From NCBI GenBank assembly GCA_030830765.1, contig JAURMJ010000275.1, positions 1 through 5,272 of the forward strand: a stretch of 5,272 nt of DNA, read 5' to 3'. The translations under genes were made by a program, and so were the position numbers. This DNA comes from Quisquiliibacterium sp. Lineage in GTDB: Bacteria > Pseudomonadota > Gammaproteobacteria > Burkholderiales > Burkholderiaceae_E. The notes beneath the pieces were generated by a model that did no database searches, was not told the DNA's origin, and saw nothing but the letters and a program-made list of their open reading frames with translations. This document shows positions 1 to 5,272 of this stretch, piece after piece (position 1 is the first letter of the stretch; each line of letters opens with the position of its first letter).

Positions 1-579
1 AGCAAGGCCGAAGACTGCAAACGCATCGTCGATGAAACCGTCCGCACGTTCGGTGGCATCGACATTCTTGTGAACAATGCGGGGACCTCGGCAACCGGAG
101 AATTCGAGAAAGCGACCGACGACATCTGGCAGGCCGACTTCGACCTGAAGCTCTTCGCTGCCATCCGTCTGATCCGTGACGCGATTCCGCAGATGCGTCA
201 GCGCGGGGGTGGACGCATCGTCAATGTGACGAACATCGGTGCCAAGCAACCGGGCCCGCGCACAATGCCGACCACCGTCACGCGCGCTGCAGGCCTTGCG
301 ATGACCAAGGCTCTGTCCAAGGAATACGCCCCGGACGGCATCCTCGTCAATGCAGTCTGCATCGGTCTGATCCGGGCTGGCCAGCATGACAAGAAGGCAC
401 AGCAACGTGGCGTCGATGTTGAAACCATGTACGAGGAAATGGGACGCAACGTGCCGCTGGGTCGAGTCGGGCGCGCCGAAGAGGCGGCCAATGTGATTAC
501 CTTTCTGGTCTCCGAGGCAGCGAGCTTTGTGACCGGTTCGAGCATCAATCTGGACGGTGGCGCCTCTGCGGTCTTCTGA
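1..579 (+). CDS. SDR family oxidoreductase, 5'-truncated by window edge, catalytic tetrad substituted
   Basis: The frame is open from base 1 and ends at TGA 577-579, giving 192 visible residues; the N-terminal cofactor-binding part (TGxxxGxG) lies outside the window. Seen: the SDR structural motif NNAG at visible residues 25-28, the C-terminal block PLGRVGRAEEAANVITFLVS, and the typical ending FVTGSSINLDGG. The family is therefore secure. The active site is odd. Aligning by the usual spacing (Ser to Tyr 13 residues, Tyr to Lys 4), the Ser position is Asn78, the Tyr position is Thr91, the Lys position is Arg95, and the usual Asn of the 'NL' helix is Asp48. Normal SDR catalysis by Tyr/Lys is thus doubtful. 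I recall other SDR sequences with a similar 'PT.V(S/T)RAAG' segment, so this may be a subfamily trait and not decay; that is memory, not a search. It is the first visible gene of a same-strand cluster. The GTG at 70 is the Val codon before NNAG, not a start. Confidence 0.93.
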   Translation, partial: SKAEDCKRIVDETVRTFGGIDILVNNAGTSATGEFEKATDDIWQADFDLKLFAAIRLIRDAIPQMRQRGGGRIVNVTNIGAKQPGPRTMPTTVTRAAGLAMTKALSKEYAPDGILVNAVCIGLIRAGQHDKKAQQRGVDVETMYEEMGRNVPLGRVGRAEEAANVITFLVSEAASFVTGSSINLDGGASAVF

Positions 580-720
580 GCGCCACGATGAACATCCCGA
601 GCGTTGTGCACCCGATCAGGCCCCAAAGAGGCTGCAACGATCTCCAGAAAAGCGGCTTTGTGCTGTTCACGGCGTACAACCAACCAATCTCAACCCCCTG
701 ACGTCAAATTGCCTGAAACC

Positions 721-1800
721 ATGGAAAAGACCCATATCTTCAAGAGCGAACCACTGAAGAAGGCCATTGAGGCCATCGTGACTGCTGGTGGCAGCGACGA
801 ACGCGAGGCCCGCACCGTCGCTGAAAATCTGATCACCGCGAACCTGACCGGCCATGACTCGCACGGCGTTGGCATGATTCCGCGCTATATCGAGGCACTG
901 CAGGAAGGTGGCTTGGTGGCCAACATGCATCCGCAGATCAAGTTCGATGGCGGTGCACTGATCGCGGTTGACGGACAGGCTGGCTACGGCCAGGTGATCG
1001 GCCTGGAGGCCACCGAAATCGCGATCGACCGGGCCCGTCAGTTCGGGGTCTGCGTGATGGCGCTTTCCAACTCACACCACCTTTGCAGGATCGGCCAATG
1101 GGCCGAGCAGGCTGTCTCTCAAGGCCTGATCTCCCTGAGTTTCGTCAATGTGATCTCGCGCTCGATCGTGGCACCATTTGGCGGCTCCGATGCCCGCTTC
1201 GGCACCAATCCGATGACCATCGGCATTCCACTTGAAGGTCAGCCGCCGTTCATTCTGGACATGGCCACCAGCGGTGTTGCCCAGGGCAAGGTCCGGGTCG
1301 CTCACAACAAGGGCGAAACCCTGGCACCTGGTCTGCTGATCGATGACAAGGGGCGGCCAACGACCGACCCGCGCTATGGCGTCATCGAGCCGTACGGCGC
1401 ATTGAGCACCTTTGGCCTGCACAAGGGTTACGGCCTGGCGGTCGCCTGCGAGTTGCTGGGCGGCGCCCTGACTGGTGGCGGCACCTGGCATACCGAAGAT
1501 CGCAGCAAGCGTCGGGTGCTCAATGGCATGCTGACCATTCTGATCGATCCGCAGAAGGTTGGCACAGCGCCTGATTTCGCGCGCGAAGCGGTGGAGTTTG
1601 TCGACTGGGTCAAGCAATCCCCACCCACGGAAGGCAATGACAAGGTCCGGATCGCTGGTGACCCGGAACGCGAAAAGAAAGCTGCACGCCTCGCTGATGG
1701 CATTCCGGTTGATGCAACGACCTGGCAGGAAATCCAGCAGGCCGGCGTCAAGCTGGGACTGCAGGCCGAGGCGCTGCATAGGATGGCGTCTGGAAGTTGA
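721..1800 (+). CDS. Ldh_2 family (malate/L-lactate/ureidoglycolate dehydrogenase type) NAD(P)-dependent oxidoreductase
   Basis: The product is 359 residues, normal for this family (Pfam Ldh_2, COG2055), which interconverts 2-hydroxy and 2-oxo acids with NAD(P) and is unrelated to classical Rossmann-fold LDH/MDH. Visible family motifs: HDSHG at residues 45-49, NSHH at 117-120 followed by CRIG, GTNPM at 161-165, ILDMATSG from 178, and HKGYG at 234-238 followed by the ELLGGALTGG block. The C-terminal tail ends in the usual GIPVDATTWQEIQQAG segment. The HH-x-x-RIG variant and the ELLGGALTGG block recall the hydroxycarboxylate dehydrogenase HcxB/YbiC branch more than AllD, but the substrate cannot be assigned. 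The ATG at 721 was chosen because the protein then begins directly with the family-like N-terminal helix; the frame stays open further upstream (TTG at 604), but that extension does not look like this family. No clear Shine-Dalgarno precedes 721. It follows the first SDR after a 141-base gap and precedes the PhyH gene by 57 bases. Confidence 0.93.
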   Translation: MEKTHIFKSEPLKKAIEAIVTAGGSDEREARTVAENLITANLTGHDSHGVGMIPRYIEALQEGGLVANMHPQIKFDGGALIAVDGQAGYGQVIGLEATEIAIDRARQFGVCVMALSNSHHLCRIGQWAEQAVSQGLISLSFVNVISRSIVAPFGGSDARFGTNPMTIGIPLEGQPPFILDMATSGVAQGKVRVAHNKGETLAPGLLIDDKGRPTTDPRYGVIEPYGALSTFGLHKGYGLAVACELLGGALTGGGTWHTEDRSKRRVLNGMLTILIDPQKVGTAPDFAREAVEFVDWVKQSPPTEGNDKVRIAGDPEREKKAARLADGIPVDATTWQEIQQAGVKLGLQAEALHRMASGS

Positions 1801-1857
1801 TCTGAAATTCCAGACTGCACTGAAACCGCGAACCGCTCACCAAGCAGAGAATCTTCG

Positions 1858-2661
1858 ATGCTGACCACCGAACAGATTGAACAGTACCGCGCCGACGGAG
1901 TCACTGCACTGCGCGGCGTAATCGCTCCCCACTGGATTGAACGCCTGCGCGAAGGCGTCGACGAGAACATGCGCTCGCCGGGCCGTCATGCGAAGCACTA
2001 CACGCCGGAGGGCAACCCGGGTCGCTTCTTTGGCGACTACTGTAATTGGCAACGCATCGCCGACTATCGCGCCTTCCTGTTCGAGTCCGGGGTCTCTGAG
2101 TTGGCCGCCGCGCTGATGGGATCCAGCAAGGTCAACCTGTATCACGAGCATGTGTTGGTCAAGGAACCGGGAACCCTGGAAAAGACGCCCTGGCATCATG
2201 ATCAGCCGTATTACCCCATCGACGGCAACGACATCGTCAGTTTGTGGATTCCGCTCGATCCGGTCCCACTCGAGACCTGTGTCGAGTATGTCGCCGGCTC
2301 GCATCGCTGGGGCAAGCAGTTCGCACCCAAACGCTTCGCCGATTCGGCCGAACATCAGGGCACCGATCAGCTCGAACAAATCCCGGATGAAGAAACGCTG
2401 CGCGCGAAGCACCGGATTGTCAGCTATGAACTCGCCCTGGGTGATTGCATCGCTTTTCATGGTCTGACCGTGCACGGCGCGCCGGGCAACGGCCAAGCCG
2501 GTCGCCGTCGGGCCTTCGCCGCACGCTTCACAGGCGACGACGCACGGTTCATGCTCAGGGACGGCTTCATGTCGCCCCCGCCGCCCGAGGCCGACGGACC
2601 GGCTGAGGGTGCCCCGATGGATTCTCCAGTCTTTCCAGTGCTGATCCGGCGAGGCGATTGA
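1858..2661 (+). CDS. Phytanoyl-CoA dioxygenase (PhyH) family Fe(II)/2-oxoglutarate-dependent oxygenase
   Basis: A 267-residue soluble protein of normal length for the PhyH family, cupin-fold (double-stranded beta-helix) oxygenases that couple 2-oxoglutarate decarboxylation to substrate hydroxylation. Seen: the iron-binding HxD in WHHDQ (His113, Asp115), the following core segment SLWIPLDPV and VEYVAGSHRWG, the distal iron ligand His206 in FHGLTVHGAPGN, and a RRR cluster at 216-218 whose second or third Arg sits where the family binds the 2-oxoglutarate carboxylate. The iron triad is therefore complete and the enzyme is probably active. The N-terminus begins with the typical 'T.EQI..YR.DGV..LRGV' helix and strand, which supports the ATG at 1858; AGAGA at 1846-1850 is a weak possible ribosome-binding site. 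Family members act on acyl-CoAs, free acids, amino acids or phosphonates, so 'phytanoyl-CoA' names the family only. A CoA-transferase two genes downstream makes a CoA-ester substrate possible, but this is inference. Confidence 0.93.
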   Translation: MLTTEQIEQYRADGVTALRGVIAPHWIERLREGVDENMRSPGRHAKHYTPEGNPGRFFGDYCNWQRIADYRAFLFESGVSELAAALMGSSKVNLYHEHVLVKEPGTLEKTPWHHDQPYYPIDGNDIVSLWIPLDPVPLETCVEYVAGSHRWGKQFAPKRFADSAEHQGTDQLEQIPDEETLRAKHRIVSYELALGDCIAFHGLTVHGAPGNGQAGRRRAFAARFTGDDARFMLRDGFMSPPPPEADGPAEGAPMDSPVFPVLIRRGD

Positions 2662-2700
2662 ACTGCAGATCAACAGCGGAGCCTCGGCTTCGCAATCGAA

Positions 2701-2705
2701 GGGAG
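2701..2705 (+). promoter_or_regulatory. Shine-Dalgarno of the second SDR gene
   Basis: GGGAG ends five bases before the ATG at 2711, followed by the A-rich spacer TAAAA. It favours 2711 over the in-frame ATG at 2717. A small possible stem (CTTCG at 2688-2692 with CGAAG at 2697-2701) touches its first base but is too short to call a control element. Confidence 0.75.
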
Positions 2706-2710
2706 TAAAA

Positions 2711-3475
2711 ATGAACATGTTCGATCTGAGCGACAAGGTCGCGATCGTGACCGGTGGCAATGGTGGCATCGGCTTGGGGATGGCAGAAGGCCTGGCGAAG
2801 GCTGGTGCACAGGTCGTAGTGGCCGGTCGGAACGCCGCAAAAAGCGCTCAGGCTGTCGAGCAGCTCAAGGCACACGGCGGCCGCGCAATCGCGATTGAAG
2901 TTGACGTCACCGACGAAGCCTCGTGCAAAAAGCTGATCGAGGACACGGTCAGCCGACTCGGTCGCCTGGACATTCTGGTCAACAACGCCGGCACCAATAT
3001 CCGCAAGCAGCCACAGGAATACTCAGCCTCAGAGTGGCACAGTGTCATCGATACGAATCTAACCAGCGCGTTCATTTGCTCGAATGCTGCGTACCCGCAT
3101 ATGAAGCAGGCCGGCGGTGGCAAGATCATCCATATCGGTTCAATGATGTCGATCTTCGGCGCCTCGTTCAGCGCCGTTTATGCCGCGACCAAGGGCGGTA
3201 TCGTCCAGATGGGTCGCGCGATGGCCTGCGCTTGGGCGTCGGACAACATCCAGGTCAACTGTGTGCTGCCAGGATGGATCGACACCGAGCTCACGCAACG
3301 CGCCCGTGCGCAGTACAGTGACCTGGAGGGTCGCGTCACTGCCCGCACGCCGGCCGGCCGCTGGGGACTGCCGAATGACTTCTCGGGCATTGCCGTATTT
3401 CTGTCGAGCCCAGCCTCAGACTTCCTGACCGGCACGGCCATTCCGGTCGATGGCGGCTATTCGGTCCAGGGCTGA
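2711..3475 (+). CDS. Classical SDR family oxidoreductase (gluconate 5-dehydrogenase/glucose 1-dehydrogenase-like)
   Basis: A complete 254-residue classical SDR, typical in length. Seen in order: the cofactor-binding TGGNGGIG at residues 14-21 (TGxxxGxG); Gly39-Arg40 at the end of the second strand, where a basic residue rather than Asp suggests NADP(H) over NAD(H); DV at 65-66 for adenine contact; NNAG at 91-94; and the full catalytic tetrad Asn116, Ser144, Tyr157, Lys161 (YAATK). The C-terminus ends in FLTGTAIPVDGGYSVQG, as expected. The N-terminal MFDLSDKVAIVTGG resembles gluconate 5-dehydrogenase and 2-deoxygluconate dehydrogenase annotations, but such labels transfer poorly among SDRs; all that can be said is oxidation/reduction of a secondary alcohol or ketone. 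It has a good ribosome-binding site, lies 49 bases after the PhyH gene and 21 bases before the CoA-transferase, and is probably co-transcribed with them. It contrasts with the first SDR of the cluster, which lacks the tetrad. Confidence 0.95.
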   Translation: MNMFDLSDKVAIVTGGNGGIGLGMAEGLAKAGAQVVVAGRNAAKSAQAVEQLKAHGGRAIAIEVDVTDEASCKKLIEDTVSRLGRLDILVNNAGTNIRKQPQEYSASEWHSVIDTNLTSAFICSNAAYPHMKQAGGGKIIHIGSMMSIFGASFSAVYAATKGGIVQMGRAMACAWASDNIQVNCVLPGWIDTELTQRARAQYSDLEGRVTARTPAGRWGLPNDFSGIAVFLSSPASDFLTGTAIPVDGGYSVQG

Positions 3476-3483
3476 TCCGGCCC

Positions 3484-3489
3484 AAGGAG
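3484..3489 (+). promoter_or_regulatory. Shine-Dalgarno that fixes the GTG start of the CoA-transferase
   Basis: AAGGAG, a near-perfect anti-16S match, ends seven bases before the GTG at 3497. No ATG is suitably placed, so this site decides the start. It lies in the 21-base gap after the SDR stop, consistent with translation of both genes from one message. Confidence 0.8.
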
Positions 3490-3496
3490 TTGAGCT

Positions 3497-4717
3497 GTGA
3501 GCGATCCATCCACGACTGCACAGTCCGAGTCATTGGCGTTCAAAGGCCTGCGGGTTTTTGACGCAAGCCAGGGATTGGCCGGCCCGCAATGTGCGATGCT
3601 GCTGGCCCAGCATGGTGCCGAGGTGATCAAGCTGGAACCCCCGGAGGGCGACTGGGGCCGCGGCGTCGGCAAACGCTATGGCGACCACAGTGCGCTGGCC
3701 ATGGCCAGCAACCGGGGCAAGCGCAGCCTGGTCATCGACATGAAGAAACCCGGTGCGCAGCAGGTTGCAGCGAAAATCGCGCAACAATGCGATGTCGTGA
3801 TCGAGAGCTTCAGACCGGGCGTCGCAGACCGGATCGGGCTAGGCTACGAAGCCTTGCGGGCAAGCAATCCAAACCTGATTTACCTGTCAGTCAGCGGATA
3901 CGGCCAGCAGGGACCGTATGCGGAGCGGCCTGGAACCGACACGGTCATCCAGGCCTTCTCCGCGATGATGGCGTTCAACCGCGACAGCCAGGGCCAGCCC
4001 AATAAGATCGGATTTCTGGTGGTCGATACGCTGACCTCGCTCTACGCGTTCCAGGCAGTCTCAACTGCCCTGTACGCACGGCTCTCCGGTGCAGGGGGCA
4101 AGCGCCTTGACGTCTCGCTGATGCAGGCCAGCGCCGCCTTTCTCGGCCTGAAGGTCATCGAGGCCACGCTCGAAGGAGACCATCCGAAAGCACTGAACGC
4201 GCCGGCTGGTGTTTACCAGACCCGTGACGGCTATATCTCGGTGACGTTGAGCAAGGAAATCCATTACGCGGGTCTTTGCAAGGCACTGAACCGTCCGGAT
4301 CTGCTTGACGACCCGCGCTATGCGAACTTCGAGCTGCGCGCGGACAACCAACCAGCCCTGGCAGCCGAGATCAGCAAGGTGCTCGCCACCGACAATTCAC
4401 GCAACTGGATCAGCCGTATTGAAGAGGCCGGCGCACTGGCCAGCCCGGTCAACACGATGACCGAATGGCTGGCCGATCCACATGTTGTCGCAACCCAAGG
4501 CGCGAGCTGGGTCGATCTTGCGCAGGTGGGCCGTATTGCAGTGCCGGCGATTCCGGGGGTTCCGACCCCACAGGCAGGCGACCGGCGCGGACACTTCCCA
4601 GGCGTTGGCACCGAGGGCATCGAAGTACTGCGCGACTTCGGATTCGATGAACAGCAGATCGACGCGTTGCGCGAGGCCGCCGTTGTCCTTGAACCGTCCG
4701 GCGATTCACTGGGCTGA
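3497..4717 (+). CDS. CaiB/BaiF family (family III) CoA-transferase
   Basis: The 406-residue product fits the family, whose members move CoA between carboxylic acids through a mixed anhydride on an aspartate (formyl-CoA:oxalate, carnitine, bile acid and benzylsuccinate CoA-transferases). Seen: the N-terminal GLRVFDASQGLAGPQCAMLL then GAEVIKLEPPEGDWGR (residues 17-55), NRGKRSLVIDMKKP (72-85), the helix-turn VVIESFRPGVADRIGLGYE (100-118), YLSVSGYGQQGPYAERPGTD (129-148), and the interlocking C-terminal part with LDVSLMQA and AGVYQTRDGYISV. Asp148 in RPGTD is at the position of the catalytic aspartate (Asp169 in formyl-CoA transferase). The start is GTG, supported by AAGGAG seven bases upstream. 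It is the last gene of the cluster and is followed by a strong terminator. Its probable role is to activate the pathway acid, or recycle CoA from a product; donor and acceptor cannot be told from the sequence. An alpha-methylacyl-CoA racemase, a relative with the same fold, is a less likely alternative because the sequence reads as a transferase. Confidence 0.94.
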   Translation: MSDPSTTAQSESLAFKGLRVFDASQGLAGPQCAMLLAQHGAEVIKLEPPEGDWGRGVGKRYGDHSALAMASNRGKRSLVIDMKKPGAQQVAAKIAQQCDVVIESFRPGVADRIGLGYEALRASNPNLIYLSVSGYGQQGPYAERPGTDTVIQAFSAMMAFNRDSQGQPNKIGFLVVDTLTSLYAFQAVSTALYARLSGAGGKRLDVSLMQASAAFLGLKVIEATLEGDHPKALNAPAGVYQTRDGYISVTLSKEIHYAGLCKALNRPDLLDDPRYANFELRADNQPALAAEISKVLATDNSRNWISRIEEAGALASPVNTMTEWLADPHVVATQGASWVDLAQVGRIAVPAIPGVPTPQAGDRRGHFPGVGTEGIEVLRDFGFDEQQIDALREAAVVLEPSGDSLG

Positions 4718-4788
4718 ACGCGCTCCGCCCTTGACTTGTTGCCTCCCGACCAGATCACAAACGACAAGCCCAACAGCCGTCTACAAAT

Positions 4789-4817
4789 AAAAAGACCGGT
4801 CACAGACCGGTCTTTTT
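4789..4817. terminator. Bidirectional intrinsic terminator between the convergent cluster and rpoD
   Basis: AAAAAGACCGGT (4789-4800) pairs perfectly with ACCGGTCTTTTT (4806-4817), a 12-bp stem with a 5-base loop CACAG. The GACCGGT core gives the GC-rich stem, and the outer A:T pairs supply a T-run on the + strand (4813-4817) and, read from the other side, a T-run on the - strand (4793-4789). It stands 72 bases after the CoA-transferase stop and 49 bases after the rpoD stop (reading leftwards), so it can end both converging transcripts. Confidence 0.92.
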
Positions 4818-4823
4818 GTTCAG

Positions 4824-4856
4824 CCAACCTCGGTTGCGGTCTTCGCAACCGATTGG
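4824..4856. other. Second hairpin in the rpoD 3' region, no T-tract
   Basis: TCGGTTGCG (4830-4838) pairs with CGCAACCGA (4844-4852) around the loop GTCTT. CCAA (4824-4827) can pair with TTGG (4853-4856), extending the stem to 13 bp with a 2-base bulge (CC, 4828-4829). It begins 10 bases beyond the rpoD stop and precedes the T-tract terminator in the rpoD direction. Without a T-run it is not a standard terminator. It could stabilise the 3' end of rpoD mRNA or help stop read-through; this is inference. Confidence 0.6.
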
Positions 4857-4865
4857 CACCGACGA

Positions 4866-5272
4866 TTACTCACCTCCCTCCAGGAAGCTCTTGAGTTTGT
4901 CCGCACGTGACGGGTGGCGCAGCTTGCGCAGCGCCTTCGCCTCGATTTGACGGATCCGCTCGCGGGTCACGTCAAACTGCTTGCCAACCTCCTCAAGCGT
5001 ATGGTCAGTACTCATCTCGACGCCAAAGCGCATACGCAGCACCTTGGCCTCGCGTGGCGTCAGTGAATCGAGGACTTCCTTGACGACATCACGCATCGAA
5101 CCGTGCAAAGCCGCATCAGCAGGCGCCAGCGTCGTGGTGTCTTCGATGAAATCGCCCAGATGGGAATCATCGTCATCCCCAATGGGCGTTTCCATCGAGA
5201 TCGGCTCCTTGGCGATCTTCAGGATCTTGCGGATTTTGTCCTCGGGCATTTCCATGCGCGCAGCCAGCGTCG
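4866..5272 (-). CDS. rpoD: RNA polymerase sigma-70 factor RpoD, C-terminal part (cut by window edge)
   Basis: 134 full C-terminal codons of the primary sigma factor, read from the right edge to TAA at 4868-4866. Seen: the [18 protein letters not shown] segment and the [19 protein letters not shown] block (end of region 3 / region 3.2), [14 protein letters not shown] (region 4.1), and the region 4.2 helix-turn-helix [30 protein letters not shown] (bases about 5000-4911) that contacts the -35 element. The match to housekeeping RpoD is almost word for word, so the symbol is safe. The Met codon at 5255-5253 is internal: the frame continues upstream as TLAAR, as in known RpoD proteins, so the gene starts outside the window. 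The ending [10 protein letters not shown] and the middle [17 protein letters not shown] look betaproteobacterial. It converges on the catabolic cluster, with a shared terminator between. Confidence 0.97.
   Translation of the reverse strand, partial: TLAARMEMPEDKIRKILKIAKEPISMETPIGDDDDSHLGDFIEDTTTLAPADAALHGSMRDVVKEVLDSLTPREAKVLRMRFGVEMSTDHTLEEVGKQFDVTRERIRQIEAKALRKLRHPSRADKLKSFLEGGE

Noticed and set aside
198..683. Open frame of 161 codons on the - strand over the first SDR and the following gap
   Set aside because: It has no recognisable motif and overlaps a supported SDR.
658..690. Possible sigma-70 promoter (TTGTGC with TACAAC or CAATCT)
   Set aside because: The spacings are 11 or 21 bases rather than about 17, and the -10 candidates are poor.
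604..720. N-terminal extension of the Ldh_2 gene from TTG 604
   Set aside because: The extra 39 residues do not resemble the family N-terminus, while ATG 721 gives the standard length.
1072..1779. Open frame of 235 codons on the - strand opposite the Ldh_2 gene
   Set aside because: It overlaps the clear Ldh_2 coding sequence and has no family motif; it is a shadow frame.
1801..1814. Imperfect palindrome TCTGAAATTCCAGA after the Ldh_2 stop
   Set aside because: Only four outer pairs match cleanly and there is no T-run or known operator consensus; not enough to call a site.
2688..2701. Small stem CTTCG-CAAT-CGAAG beside the ribosome-binding site of the second SDR
   Set aside because: Five base pairs with no conserved riboswitch or thermometer features; likely chance.
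1837..2769. Long open frame of 310 codons on the - strand opposite the PhyH gene
   Set aside because: It is antisense to a well-supported gene, its translation shows no recognisable domain, and GC-rich coding DNA often leaves such open antisense frames.
5253..5255. ATG on the - strand as the start of a short sigma factor
   Set aside because: The frame continues upstream with RpoD-like residues to the window edge, so this Met is internal.

Overview
The window looks like a piece of a GC-rich proteobacterial chromosome. The best taxonomic clue is the C-terminal end of the housekeeping sigma factor RpoD at the right edge. Its stretch between the [14 protein letters not shown] block and region 4 ([20 protein letters not shown]) resembles betaproteobacterial (Burkholderiales-type) RpoD more than enterobacterial RpoD. 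That placement comes from remembered family sequences, not from a search.

Layout: five genes lie head to tail on the + strand from the left edge to 4717. They are (1) the 3' part of a short-chain dehydrogenase/reductase (SDR), 1-579; (2) an Ldh_2-family (malate/L-lactate/ureidoglycolate dehydrogenase type) oxidoreductase, 721-1800; (3) a phytanoyl-CoA dioxygenase (PhyH) family Fe(II)/2-oxoglutarate oxygenase, 1858-2661; (4) a complete classical SDR, 2711-3475; (5) a CaiB/BaiF family III CoA-transferase, 3497-4717. A strong, nearly symmetrical hairpin with T-tracts on both strands (4789-4817) separates this cluster from rpoD, which runs in the opposite direction (4866 to beyond 5272). A second hairpin without a T-tract lies between the terminator and rpoD.

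Taken together the five genes look like an accessory catabolic cluster for an organic acid: CoA activation (CoA-transferase), hydroxylation (PhyH oxygenase), and oxidation or reduction of hydroxy/keto groups (Ldh_2 enzyme and SDRs). The substrate cannot be read from the sequence, and no transporter or regulator is visible. These may lie upstream of base 1.

The most unusual point is the first SDR. Its reading frame is intact and SDR-like, but all four positions of the classical Asn-Ser-Tyr-Lys catalytic tetrad appear replaced (Asp, Asn, Thr, Arg). The second SDR of the same cluster keeps all four. I found no CRISPR array, tRNA, rRNA, insertion sequence or obvious attachment site.
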